A DNA stretch of 52,063 nucleotides from Candidatus Gastranaerophilales bacterium. GTDB taxonomy: Bacteria > Cyanobacteriota > Vampirovibrionia > Gastranaerophilales > Gastranaerophilaceae. Location of the stretch: assembly GCA_944325825.1 (NCBI GenBank), contig CALVBP010000013.1:1-52063 (forward strand). Direction: 5' to 3'. The notes under the pieces are model-generated. The model was given only the letters and a program-made list of their open reading frames with translations, did not search any database and was not told where the DNA came from. Positions 7,452-15,988 of this stretch are shown piece after piece. Each line of letters starts with the position of its first letter. The first letter of the stretch is position 1. A program made the translations under genes and the position numbers.

Positions 7452-9047
7452 ATGAATAAAATTCAAATAAAAGCAGAAGTTTTAGCAACATTAAATGCTA
7501 TTCAAACAGCATCATTCCCAAACCCCTCTCTGCTTACGGATTTAAAAAATATAGAAGACAAAAAAACCATTCTTGATATTCTAATAAAAGAGCTTGTGAA
7601 TGCATCTGAGAATAGAGCTCTTATTATTTGCTGGCTTTTAACGGAACTTATTGAAAAAGATACTCTTAATGATGAATTATGGAATGTTATCAAAAGCCCC
7701 GATTACAATGACCATGTTAAAATGATTGCCTTTAACATGCTAAAAGACCTGGGAAACAAAATTGACTACGATGTTATCAGCGGATACTTTGAACAATTTA
7801 ATGAACTAATTAACAAAGAAACCAAAGAATTATTGGAATCTGCCATTATGAATCCTGAAGCACAAATAGACTTCATGGATTTTTTGAATGCAATTTCTGA
7901 TGATGATAAAATAATTCTGATAAAATCTTTAGAAGAAGATTATGCTTATGATGCCTTAGCAAATATTCTTATTCCGGTCTTTATTTATTACCAAAATTCT
8001 CCTGTCGGGGAAAAAGCACTTGAAATTTTAGGCAGAACAAAATCTCAATTAGCATTTCATGCCTTAGATAATGCAAAAAAATACGCAGAAGAACCTCTTT
8101 TATCAAAAATTAACAAGGCTCTTTCAGAGTTAAAGTTGTCGGGAATAAGAGTTGATAATACTCTTGAATTTTACAAAAACATTTTAAAAGAATCTAAACC
8201 TTACAAAACCTACGTTTCTTTTCCTGACGGACACGGAAATATCGCAATAATATTTTCAAGAATAAGACCGAATAAAACTCTCCAATTCTTAGCCATTGTA
8301 ATCAATGCCAGATACGGAATTCTGGATGCGTTTGGGTTCAACGCAATGAATGAAAGGGATTTTTACAGAATTGTAGACAAATTCTATAATTATCAAGAAC
8401 GATATGAGGTTGAACCCGGAATTGTTAAATATTTTATAAATCAGGCTCTTGAAAATTCTTATACTAATAAGGAACCAATACCTTATGAATATATATGCTG
8501 GGAAAGTATTCTCCTTGATATAGAACCAACCCGTCCGGAAATTAACCTTGAGAAAAAAGAACTTAACCAAAAAGAAATTGATAAACTCTGTCTAAATGAA
8601 TATGTCCAAAACTGGTTCTTTGATGAAATAACTTCTCCTGAATTTAAAGAACTTATTGACAAATTATCTAAAGAGTTCAAAACAAACAACTTTAACGTCG
8701 ATTTGGATAAGTTTATTGCGGATAATTTCGATAGCATATTTACAGCAAAAGAGCTCGCATACCAAATTGTAAAATTTAATACAGCTGCTTATTTAAGGCA
8801 TCTAAAAGGTGATGACGAACTCGCTCAGATATTTTACTCACTGAATACTAATTATGCATTTTTAACAAATATAATAAGAAAAAGTATCTACGAGTATTAT
8901 ATTGGCAAGCGGTATCTGCTTAAAAATCAAAGAAAAACTTCCAATCTATTTGAACAAAAAATGCATCCGCAAACAGGCGATTTCGAGCTGCTGCAGCTGG
9001 ATATGATAATTGCATCTATTGAAGCTAAGTGGGTGGATAATGCATAA
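7452..9047 (+). CDS. HEAT-like repeat protein of unknown function
   Basis: The 531 residues are almost entirely alpha-helical. The first 240 read as helical pairs of the HEAT/ARM type, with repeated amphipathic helices such as LLTELIEKDTLNDELWNVI. The second half (about 250-530) is another helical domain with many Lys, Glu and aromatic residues and no catalytic motif that I recognise. There is no signal peptide or membrane segment, so it is cytoplasmic. The start ATG has AAGGAG just upstream and follows the zinc-finger gene by two bases. The stop overlaps the start of ruvX. The conserved operon position suggests a housekeeping scaffold role, but I cannot name it. Confidence 0.75.
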   Translation: MNKIQIKAEVLATLNAIQTASFPNPSLLTDLKNIEDKKTILDILIKELVNASENRALIICWLLTELIEKDTLNDELWNVIKSPDYNDHVKMIAFNMLKDLGNKIDYDVISGYFEQFNELINKETKELLESAIMNPEAQIDFMDFLNAISDDDKIILIKSLEEDYAYDALANILIPVFIYYQNSPVGEKALEILGRTKSQLAFHALDNAKKYAEEPLLSKINKALSELKLSGIRVDNTLEFYKNILKESKPYKTYVSFPDGHGNIAIIFSRIRPNKTLQFLAIVINARYGILDAFGFNAMNERDFYRIVDKFYNYQERYEVEPGIVKYFINQALENSYTNKEPIPYEYICWESILLDIEPTRPEINLEKKELNQKEIDKLCLNEYVQNWFFDEITSPEFKELIDKLSKEFKTNNFNVDLDKFIADNFDSIFTAKELAYQIVKFNTAAYLRHLKGDDELAQIFYSLNTNYAFLTNIIRKSIYEYYIGKRYLLKNQRKTSNLFEQKMHPQTGDFELLQLDMIIASIEAKWVDNA

Positions 9048-9438
9048 AGTTATGGCGCTGGATGTCGGAACTAAAAGAATCGGGATAGCCCTAAGTGACT
9101 ATCTCCAAGTTATTGCGACTCCGCATTCGTTTATATCCCGCCAGCCGGAAGATAAGGCTATAGAAGAAATTACAAAAATAGCAAAAGAAAACAGAGTTGA
9201 GAAAATAGTAGTGGGGGTTCCGAAAAATATGGACGGTTCGGAAGGCTTTCAAGCAAAAGATTGTATAAATTTCTCACAAAAAATTTCTGGTTTTGATATA
9301 ATACTAGAAGATGAAAGGCTTACTTCCGAAGAGGCTGAAGAAAGGCTTCGCGCAAGAAAAGTAGATTTCAGAAAAAATAAAGGTCTTGTGGATATGGAAA
9401 GCGCTTGTGTTATACTTGAACAATATTTAGGAAAGTGA
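9040..9438 (+). CDS. ruvX: Putative pre-16S rRNA nuclease / Holliday junction resolvase-like RuvX (YqgF)
   Basis: The 132 residues have the RNase-H-like fold of the YqgF family. Hallmarks are ALDVGTKRIGIALSD near the N-terminus (first catalytic Asp), VVGVPKNMDGSEG in the middle, DERLTSEEAEERL (second acidic cluster), and a C-terminal KGLVDMESACVILEQYL with the last Asp. YqgF proteins process 16S rRNA precursors, and a recombination role is also proposed. The ATG at 9040 overlaps the preceding stop by 8 bases. ATG 9052 is an alternative. The neighbouring DUF1292 gene repeats a gene order well known from Firmicutes. Confidence 0.93.
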   Translation: MHKVMALDVGTKRIGIALSDYLQVIATPHSFISRQPEDKAIEEITKIAKENRVEKIVVGVPKNMDGSEGFQAKDCINFSQKISGFDIILEDERLTSEEAEERLRARKVDFRKNKGLVDMESACVILEQYLGK

Positions 9439-9441
9439 ATT

Positions 9442-9723
9442 ATGGCAGACGAAGAACAAAACTATGTGGAAATCCTTGATGAAGAAGGTAATGTAACAAA
9501 ATGCGAAATTTATGATGTCGTAGATATGGACGGAAAAACATATGCTATGCTGCTTCCGTTGAGTGAAGATGAAAATGACGATGACTCCGAAGTTATTGTT
9601 ATGGAGTATATCGAAGAAGGTGATGACGGATATTTTCAGAACATAGAAAGTGATGAAGAATTCCAAAAAGTTTGTGCTTATATTCAATCTTTGGATGATG
9701 AAGATGAAGAAATCGAGGAATAA
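9442..9723 (+). CDS. DUF1292 (YrzB-family) acidic protein
   Basis: A 93-residue, strongly acidic protein with the DUF1292 pattern: an opening stretch of the type ILDEEGNVTKCEIYDVVDMDGKTYA, then LLP..EDD..EVIVMEYIEEGDDGYFQNIESDEEFQKV, and a Glu/Asp tail. The function of the family is unknown. In Firmicutes it is encoded directly after yqgF (yrrK-yrzB), exactly as here, with a three-base gap. It is probably translated together with ruvX and the next gene. Confidence 0.9.
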   Translation: MADEEQNYVEILDEEGNVTKCEIYDVVDMDGKTYAMLLPLSEDENDDDSEVIVMEYIEEGDDGYFQNIESDEEFQKVCAYIQSLDDEDEEIEE

Positions 9724-9725
9724 TT

Positions 9726-11075
9726 TTGTTTGAACGTTTTACGGAAAAAGCTATTAATGCGGTTAGCGAATCTCAAAGGCTTGCTAAAGAATTAAAAAGT
9801 CCGGAAGTCTTTCCGGAACACCTTTTACTTGCGCTTGTCAGAGAAGCAAAAGGGGTATCGTTAAAACTCTTTAGAATGTATGGCATTAGTAGTGAAACTT
9901 TAGAAAACGAGGTTATTAAATATACTCTAAAAACGTCGAAGCAAAATGAAAACATTCCTTTTAGCCACAGCTACAAAGATTTATTGAAACATACTCTGGA
10001 CTTGGCTTCAAAATCCGGAAATACTAATATTTTGTTTGAACATTTATTTCTGACGGTAATTACGGAAAAGAATTCCAACATTCAAACTATACTGGAACAT
10101 TTTAAATTTGACATTTATAATGCTCGAGAAATCTTAACAAAACTTGTTCAAAAGAAAATTAAAAAGCTGGAACATCCAGAAGTTGAAGAGGATGACGAAA
10201 AAAATAATAACTTTGAATCTATCTATGAAGGAAAAGAATTAACCGACGTATTTGCCAGAGCCGTATCAAAAGTTTCCGCAGCAGGTTACGAAATAGTTGG
10301 AACAGAACAAATTATGGCATCTATACTGGAATCAGAACCTTCCAATCTTTTAGAAACAATCCATTCTAACGGAATAAATGTGAACAATTTTGAAGATAAG
10401 CTCTCCAGCATTAAATCCCGGCAGAGTGAATATGAAGGTAAAAAAATTATATTTACCCCTAATGCATTTTTAATGATGAATCAAGCACTTCAAACCGCAA
10501 AAGAACTGGGCTCTTCTGTCATAATGCCGGAACATATTGTTTTAAGTATCTTAAAAAATAAAAAAGGACTGGCTTACGAAATAATAAAATCTCTCGGGGT
10601 AAATGAAGATAAGTTATCTGAAGAAATTTTGAAACCTATTGAAAAACAAATGCCGGAAACTCTGCTTATAATGAAGCTTGCAAAAGAAGAAGCAAGAAGA
10701 ATCGGCAGAAATATCGTAGGGACGGAAATGTTTCTGCTTGGTATTCTGGCAGAAGGAACAAGTGTAGCATTCAAAGTCTTAAGTAATCTTGAAATTACTC
10801 TCAAAGATGCAAGGCTGGTTGTTGAGAGCCTTGTGGGCTACGGAAATGAATATTTTGATAAAGAAATAGTTTTTACCAAACGGGCAAAAAGAGTTCTGGA
10901 AAAAGCCTGGATTTCTGCTAAAAAAGCAAATAAAGACAAAATCGAAGCAGTCGATTTGCTATCAGCAATAATTAATGAACCGAACTCTCTTGCGATGAAA
11001 GTTCTGGATACACTCGGCGTTGATGCAGTGGAAATAAAACACGGTATTCTGGGAATAAATGAACAGTATAAATAG
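9726..11075 (+). CDS. Protein made of three tandem Clp-N domains, no AAA+ ATPase
   Basis: The start is TTG at 9726, two bases after the previous stop, with GAGGA upstream. The 449 residues contain six Clp-N half repeats. Each carries the family pattern (hydrophobic)-x3-A-x3-A-...-EHLLLAL-x-(20 residues)-LGV/YGI, beginning near residues 5, 80, 170, 245, 310 and 378. ClpA/ClpB/ClpC carry a single two-half-repeat domain before their ATPase rings. Here three domains are joined, and no Walker motif follows. ClpS/McsB-type adaptor or substrate binding is known for Clp-N domains. A chaperone-docking or decoy role for this protein is inference. Confidence 0.82.
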   Translation: MFERFTEKAINAVSESQRLAKELKSPEVFPEHLLLALVREAKGVSLKLFRMYGISSETLENEVIKYTLKTSKQNENIPFSHSYKDLLKHTLDLASKSGNTNILFEHLFLTVITEKNSNIQTILEHFKFDIYNAREILTKLVQKKIKKLEHPEVEEDDEKNNNFESIYEGKELTDVFARAVSKVSAAGYEIVGTEQIMASILESEPSNLLETIHSNGINVNNFEDKLSSIKSRQSEYEGKKIIFTPNAFLMMNQALQTAKELGSSVIMPEHIVLSILKNKKGLAYEIIKSLGVNEDKLSEEILKPIEKQMPETLLIMKLAKEEARRIGRNIVGTEMFLLGILAEGTSVAFKVLSNLEITLKDARLVVESLVGYGNEYFDKEIVFTKRAKRVLEKAWISAKKANKDKIEAVDLLSAIINEPNSLAMKVLDTLGVDAVEIKHGILGINEQYK

Positions 11076-11087
11076 GATTAAATCTTA

Positions 11088-12464
11088 ATGCAAGGACTTT
11101 GCGAAAAGGTTATCAATTTTTTAAACGAGTATGAATTGCGGGATAAGACTATTATTGTAGGATTTTCCGGCGGATACGACTCAATGTGTCTGCTTGACGT
11201 ATTATCAGAAATAAAAAAGCTGGACGAATTTGAAGACTTAAACATAGTTGCGGCTCATTATAATCATAATTGGAGAGGCGAAGAATCTCTCAGAGAACAG
11301 GAAGTCTGCCGGCTTTTTGCAGCAAGCAGAGGCTTTGAATTTTATACTCAAAATGCCCCTGCTACTTTAAAGAAAACTGAAGCTGATGCAAGGAAAGCTC
11401 GTTACGAATTCTTTGAAGAAGCTTATGAAGAATATGATGCCGATGCGGTTTTTACGGCGCATAATAAAGATGATAATGCTGAAACTGTACTATATAGAGT
11501 AATAAAAGGAACCGGGGTTGTCGGATTAAAAGGTATTTCCGAAAAAAGAGGATACTTTTACAGACCTCTTTTAAAAATCGGCCGGGAAGAAATTGTGTCA
11601 TATTGTGACAGCCGCAACCTTTCACCTAATATGGATTCTTCAAATAATAATACGGCTTACAGGAGAAACTATATCCGGCTGAATATCATTCCTGCTCTTG
11701 AAAAAATAAATCCTATGGTAAAAGACAGTCTCAACAGCCTTGCAGAAGTCGCAAGAAGTGACGATGAAATTATAGAAGAATATTTAAACACCTTCAGAAA
11801 CAAAATTTATAATAAAGAATCTATATTATCAACGGAATATAAAAAACTTTCAGTCCCTGTAAAGTTAAGGATTATACATGAGTATATACAAAAATTTAAC
11901 CTTGACTATGACAGGAAACGAATCTGCGAAATTTTTGATTTTATAGAGAATAATATAAACCACCGAAACGGGAGTACTCTTTCTCTGGCTGCAGCATTAT
12001 GGCTTTATGTAGATGATAAAATCATTGAGACAATCCCCCATAAGGAAAAAACTATCGAAGAAATAAAGCCCGAAATACTGATATCCGGTGAGGGTGAATA
12101 TAAGGTGGGGAACAAATTATTTGTTATTAAAAAATATATTCCCAAAGATGTTTTTGTATTTCCGGAATCTGCAGCTAATTTTGTTTACGCTGATTTATCC
12201 GGAATTGAATTTCCGCTTACTCTGCGCACGAGAAGAGACGGTGATATTATAAATCCTTTTGGAATGCGCGGAAGCATGAAACTTAAAAAATATATGAATT
12301 CAAAGGGGGTTTCCCGCCACAAAAGAGATGATATATTACTTCTTACAAATAATGAAGAAGTATTGTGGGTTGTGGGAGCCGGTTTAAGTAATAAAATTGG
12401 GGTTAAAAATACCCCAACACATGTTATTGAAGTTATTGAGGTTAATAATGATAAAAGAAACTGA
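11088..12464 (+). CDS. tilS: tRNA(Ile)-lysidine synthetase
   Basis: It converts C34 of the CAU-anticodon tRNA-Ile to lysidine using ATP and lysine. Of its 458 residues, the PP-loop SGGYDS lies at 27-32 (the more usual SGGxDS), the HYNHNWRGEES-like segment and the TAHNKDDNAETVLYR motif follow, and FYRPLL precedes the substrate-binding helices. The C-terminal TilS domain (LRTRRDGDIINPFGMRGSMKLKKYM) is intact, so it is full length. It overlaps hpt by 17 bases, the same tilS-hpt order as in Firmicutes. Confidence 0.95.
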   Translation: MQGLCEKVINFLNEYELRDKTIIVGFSGGYDSMCLLDVLSEIKKLDEFEDLNIVAAHYNHNWRGEESLREQEVCRLFAASRGFEFYTQNAPATLKKTEADARKARYEFFEEAYEEYDADAVFTAHNKDDNAETVLYRVIKGTGVVGLKGISEKRGYFYRPLLKIGREEIVSYCDSRNLSPNMDSSNNNTAYRRNYIRLNIIPALEKINPMVKDSLNSLAEVARSDDEIIEEYLNTFRNKIYNKESILSTEYKKLSVPVKLRIIHEYIQKFNLDYDRKRICEIFDFIENNINHRNGSTLSLAAALWLYVDDKIIETIPHKEKTIEEIKPEILISGEGEYKVGNKLFVIKKYIPKDVFVFPESAANFVYADLSGIEFPLTLRTRRDGDIINPFGMRGSMKLKKYMNSKGVSRHKRDDILLLTNNEEVLWVVGAGLSNKIGVKNTPTHVIEVIEVNNDKRN

Positions 12465-12987
12465 TTTAAATGTTTTATTTGAAGAGAACCTAATTCAGAG
12501 TAAAATCTCGGAATTGGGAGAAAAACTTAATAAAGAATACGGAGATGAAATTGTTTATTTAATATGTGTTCTAAAAGGCTCTGTTATGTTTCTTGTTGAC
12601 CTTTCAAAACATTTAAAAATGCCTTTAAGAATGGAATTTATAAGGCTTTCCAGTTATGGTTCGGATTTTACATCCTCCGGCAGGGTTAATGCAGTTGATA
12701 TATCATTACCCGACTTGAATGACAAAAACGTACTTATTATAGAAGATATAATTGATACAGGACATACCGCTAAATTCCTTATTGATTTTATTAAACATAA
12801 TTTCAAAACAAAGAGCTTGAAATTCTGTTCACTTTTAGATAAAAAAATTAAAAGAGAAGTTGAAATTGATCCGGACTATTACGCATTTGAAGTCGATGAT
12901 AAATTTCTCGTCGGATATGGACTTGATTATGACGGATATTACAGGAATCTTCCTTATATCGGATATGTAGAATTAAAGGAGGGATAA
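12448..12987 (+). CDS. hpt: Hypoxanthine (guanine) phosphoribosyltransferase
   Basis: A purine salvage enzyme making IMP/GMP from hypoxanthine/guanine and PRPP. The 179 residues include the PRPP-binding VLIIEDIIDTGHT at about 95-107, the VLKGSVMFLVDL loop near 41-52, the RLSSYGSDFTSSG flexible loop, and a C-terminal LVGYGLDYDGYYRNLPYIG. The frame extends upstream into tilS, but ATG 12448 has GAGG upstream and gives the conserved N-terminus. It is translationally coupled to tilS and to the flavodiiron gene, whose ATG overlaps the hpt stop. Confidence 0.95.
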   Translation: MIKETDLNVLFEENLIQSKISELGEKLNKEYGDEIVYLICVLKGSVMFLVDLSKHLKMPLRMEFIRLSSYGSDFTSSGRVNAVDISLPDLNDKNVLIIEDIIDTGHTAKFLIDFIKHNFKTKSLKFCSLLDKKIKREVEIDPDYYAFEVDDKFLVGYGLDYDGYYRNLPYIGYVELKEG

Positions 12988-14192
12988 TGAATAATATAAG
13001 AGAAATAGAGAATAATTTATATTATATTGGTTGTTCTGACAGAAGGCTTGCCCTTTTTGAAAGCGCCTATCCTGTTCCGGACGGAATGTCATATAATTCC
13101 TACCTTCTGAATGATGAAAAAACAGTCCTTCTTGATACCGTAGATAAAAGCTGTTCCGAACAATTTTTTGAAAATTTAGCAGCAGCTCTTGCAGGGAAAA
13201 AACTAGACTATATTATAGTACACCATATGGAACCGGACCACTGCGCACTTTTACAAGATGTTATAAGTATTTATCCGGAAGTTAAAATAGTATGTACTCA
13301 AAAAACTCTTAATATGATAAACCAGTTTTTTGATTTCGATACAGAAAACAGGGTTATGCTTGTTAAAGAGGGAGAAAGCTTAAATACCGGCTCGCATGAG
13401 TTTGTATTTTATATGGCGCCGATGGTTCACTGGCCTGAAGTTATGGTAAGTTACGAAAAGAAGAATAAAATACTCTTCTCTGCGGATGCTTTCGGTTCCT
13501 TCGGTGCAATAAACGGTAATCTTTTTGATAATGAAGTTAATTGGGAGAGAGATTATCTTGATGAAGCTAGAAGATATTATACAAATATTGTCGGCAAGTA
13601 TGGACTTCAAGTTCAAATGCTCTTAAAAAAGGCTGCCGGACTTGAGATAAAAATGATTTGTCCGCTTCATGGACTTATTATTAAAGAGAATATCGGCTTA
13701 TTCGCAGAAAAGTATGATAAATGGTCGAGTTATACTCCGGAAAAAAGTGGAGTATTAATAGCTTATACTTCCGTATACGGTGGAACTGAAAATGCTATGA
13801 ATATACTTGCCGGGATGCTTGCAGATAATGGGATAAAAGATATAAAGATGTATGATTTATCATACACACATTACTCTAAAGTTCTTTCCGAGTGTTTTAA
13901 ATACTCAAATTTAGTACTGGGAACAACAACCTATAATGGCGGAATATTTGAATCAATGCAGAATTTTCTGCATATATTAACAGCACACAACCTCCAGAAC
14001 AGGAAAATAACACTTATAGAAAACGGTTCTTGGGCACCTGTATGCGGAAGTCAAATGAAAGGGATTTTGGAAGGATTAAAGGGAACAGAATTCCTTGAAC
14101 CCGGACTTTGTATCAAGTCTACTCTTAAAAATAACCAGATTGATGAACTTGAAAATGTTGTAAATACAATAGTAAAATCTTTGAAATTATAG
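12987..14192 (+). CDS. Flavodiiron protein (A-type, O2/NO reductase)
   Basis: The 401 residues have an N-terminal metallo-beta-lactamase-like diiron domain and a C-terminal flavodoxin domain. The diiron ligand motif H-x-E-x-DH is at residues 80-85 (HMEPDH), with further His/Asp in MVHWPEVM, SADAFGSFG and CPLHGLII. The FMN-binding loop is in the segment IAYTSVYGGTENAM at about 258-271. Such proteins reduce O2 or NO to water or N2O with electrons from rubredoxin, which is encoded directly downstream. The start codon overlaps the previous stop (TAATG), with AAGGAGGG upstream. It fits an anaerobe that must remove oxygen. Confidence 0.95.
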   Translation: MNNIREIENNLYYIGCSDRRLALFESAYPVPDGMSYNSYLLNDEKTVLLDTVDKSCSEQFFENLAAALAGKKLDYIIVHHMEPDHCALLQDVISIYPEVKIVCTQKTLNMINQFFDFDTENRVMLVKEGESLNTGSHEFVFYMAPMVHWPEVMVSYEKKNKILFSADAFGSFGAINGNLFDNEVNWERDYLDEARRYYTNIVGKYGLQVQMLLKKAAGLEIKMICPLHGLIIKENIGLFAEKYDKWSSYTPEKSGVLIAYTSVYGGTENAMNILAGMLADNGIKDIKMYDLSYTHYSKVLSECFKYSNLVLGTTTYNGGIFESMQNFLHILTAHNLQNRKITLIENGSWAPVCGSQMKGILEGLKGTEFLEPGLCIKSTLKNNQIDELENVVNTIVKSLKL

Positions 14193-14229
14193 TTTAATAT
14201 AAATAATAAAGATTTAAGGAGGATTAGTT

Positions 14230-14388
14230 ATGAAAAAATATGTATGCACAGTATGTCATTATGAATATGACCCTGCAGTAGGTGACCCGGATAATGGAAT
14301 CCAGCCCGGTACAGCTTTTGAAGATTTACCGGCTGATTGGGTTTGCCCGCTTTGCGCTGTTGGCAAGGATATGTTTGAAGCAGAGTAA
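14230..14388 (+). CDS. Rubredoxin
   Basis: A 52-residue protein with two iron-binding Cys pairs, CTVC at 6-9 and CPLC at 39-42. It has the family spacing, the Tyr-rich N-terminus ([12 protein letters not shown]) and the DWVCPLC segment. AAGGAGG sits at 14216-14222, in front of the ATG. As the last gene of the operon, right after the flavodiiron protein, it is the expected electron donor to it. Rubredoxin reductase is not in the window. Confidence 0.95.
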   Translation: MKKYVCTVCHYEYDPAVGDPDNGIQPGTAFEDLPADWVCPLCAVGKDMFEAE

Positions 14389-14400
14389 AGACAGAAGATG

Positions 14401-14428
14401 TTCGCTCCCCTGATTGGGGAGCGAATTT
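14401..14428 (+). terminator. Terminator of the nine-gene operon
   Basis: A perfect 10-bp stem TTCGCTCCCC / GGGGAGCGAA with a 5-base loop lies 12 bases after the rubredoxin stop. The T run after it is short (TTTAG), so efficiency may be moderate. Confidence 0.7.
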
Positions 14429-14605
14429 AGCTCACAGGCAGGAATAGCAGGGAAAATACAATTCAAACCAATCCCCGAAGAACATTTATAGAAATGCGAG
14501 TTTTCTTTTTGTAATTTTATTTTAATAATTCTTTAAAATTAGCTTTTTATTTATTTTTTTTATGTTAATATACTTACACATATCACATTTAACAAGGGAT
14601 ACGGT

Positions 14606-15967
14606 ATGAAAAACCGGGTTTTAAACCTGATAATCGTTATATTCTGCATACTTTTATCAATTCCGGTCTTTGCGGCTGAAATTGATAAAGATTCTGTACT
14701 GCAAAAAATCAATAACTATAACTTAATTCTGGAATCAGACTCCAATAATATTGATGCTCTATATAACAGAGCTTATTTGGAATATGTTCTCGGAAATATT
14801 ATGGCTGCTATAAAAGACTATGATACGTTGATTTCTATCCAGCCTGATAATAAAGAATTCTATTTAAACAGAGGGTATTTAAAACATATTATAAATAAGC
14901 GTGAAGAGGCTTTAAAAGACTATGATGAAGCACTTAAAATCGACCCGAATTATGCTTTTGCATACAATAACAGGGGTGTTGCCTTATCCGAACTCGGACG
15001 GAATGACGAATCCTTGACAGCCTATAACAGAGCCATCGAACTCAACCCCAATTACTCTGATGCATATTATAACAGAGGAAATTTAATGACAAAAACCAAT
15101 AAAGATGAAGAAGCTCTTGAGGATTATAATGCAGCTATTCAGCTTAATCCAAAAGACTCTGCCTCTTTTAATAACCGAGGGGTTGTAAAAAGAAAATTAA
15201 ACTTCAATGTTGGCGCACTTAGTGACTTTTCCATAGCTATAAAACTTGACCCGGAAGATATTACAGCTTACGCAAACAGAGGAAGACTTAAGAAACGATA
15301 TTTTGACAGCGAAGGTGCAGAACAAGATTTTACATCCGCTATAGCTATTGCAGACAATAATCCGTTTCTGGTTCAAGAAATCCAAATTGAAAATGAAATT
15401 GCATCTAATCAGCCTGTTGTACAAACAGCGACTCCTATAGCTTACAAATATACAACTCCTGAACTAAATAAAGCACTGAGAATTCCAAGAACAGAGCAAC
15501 AGGCCAGACAAAAGCTTGCTCAAAACAACATAACTGAAGTTAAAGTAGCTCAGGTCAAAGCAAGTGTTGTTAAAGTTGAACCTAAATCTAGCGGGCAAAC
15601 AACTCCTGCGGCTGCAAGTAACACGGCAAACACCGTTCATAAAGTTACTGCGATAGCTCAAACACCTGTGGCAAGCAAAGCTCCGGAAATAAAGGCTAAA
15701 CCGGTTTCTAATCCTAAGCTTGCAGAATGCTATTACATAAGAGCACTCCAAAAATATATTTTACAAAATAGAGAAAGTGCACTTGCTGACTTTAACATGG
15801 CAATTCAACACAATCCTGACTACGCAGAGGCATACTATTACAGGGCTGCCATAAAACGGGACCTTCAAGATGACGGATTCGTAGATGATTACAAAAAAGC
15901 GGTCTCACTTGATCCATCTCTAAAATCCGTTAACGATAATGACGTGCTTACTATCCTTAAAATTTAA
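14606..15967 (+). CDS. Secreted tetratricopeptide repeat protein
   Basis: The 453 residues start with a clear signal peptide (residues 1-24, basic start, hydrophobic core, FAA cleavage region). About seven TPR units follow from about 35 to 270, each with the pattern ALYNRAYLEYxLGN..A..DYDxAIxLNP. A Pro/Ala/Val/Thr-rich low-complexity linker (about 275-375) and a final pair of TPRs (about 376-445) complete it. It is likely a periplasmic or envelope protein-interaction scaffold. AAGGGA precedes the ATG. The stop is 21 bases before the next gene, so the two may be cotranscribed. Confidence 0.85.
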   Translation: MKNRVLNLIIVIFCILLSIPVFAAEIDKDSVLQKINNYNLILESDSNNIDALYNRAYLEYVLGNIMAAIKDYDTLISIQPDNKEFYLNRGYLKHIINKREEALKDYDEALKIDPNYAFAYNNRGVALSELGRNDESLTAYNRAIELNPNYSDAYYNRGNLMTKTNKDEEALEDYNAAIQLNPKDSASFNNRGVVKRKLNFNVGALSDFSIAIKLDPEDITAYANRGRLKKRYFDSEGAEQDFTSAIAIADNNPFLVQEIQIENEIASNQPVVQTATPIAYKYTTPELNKALRIPRTEQQARQKLAQNNITEVKVAQVKASVVKVEPKSSGQTTPAAASNTANTVHKVTAIAQTPVASKAPEIKAKPVSNPKLAECYYIRALQKYILQNRESALADFNMAIQHNPDYAEAYYYRAAIKRDLQDDGFVDDYKKAVSLDPSLKSVNDNDVLTILKI

Positions 15968-15988
15968 TATGTGTGTGGAGTAATCAAC

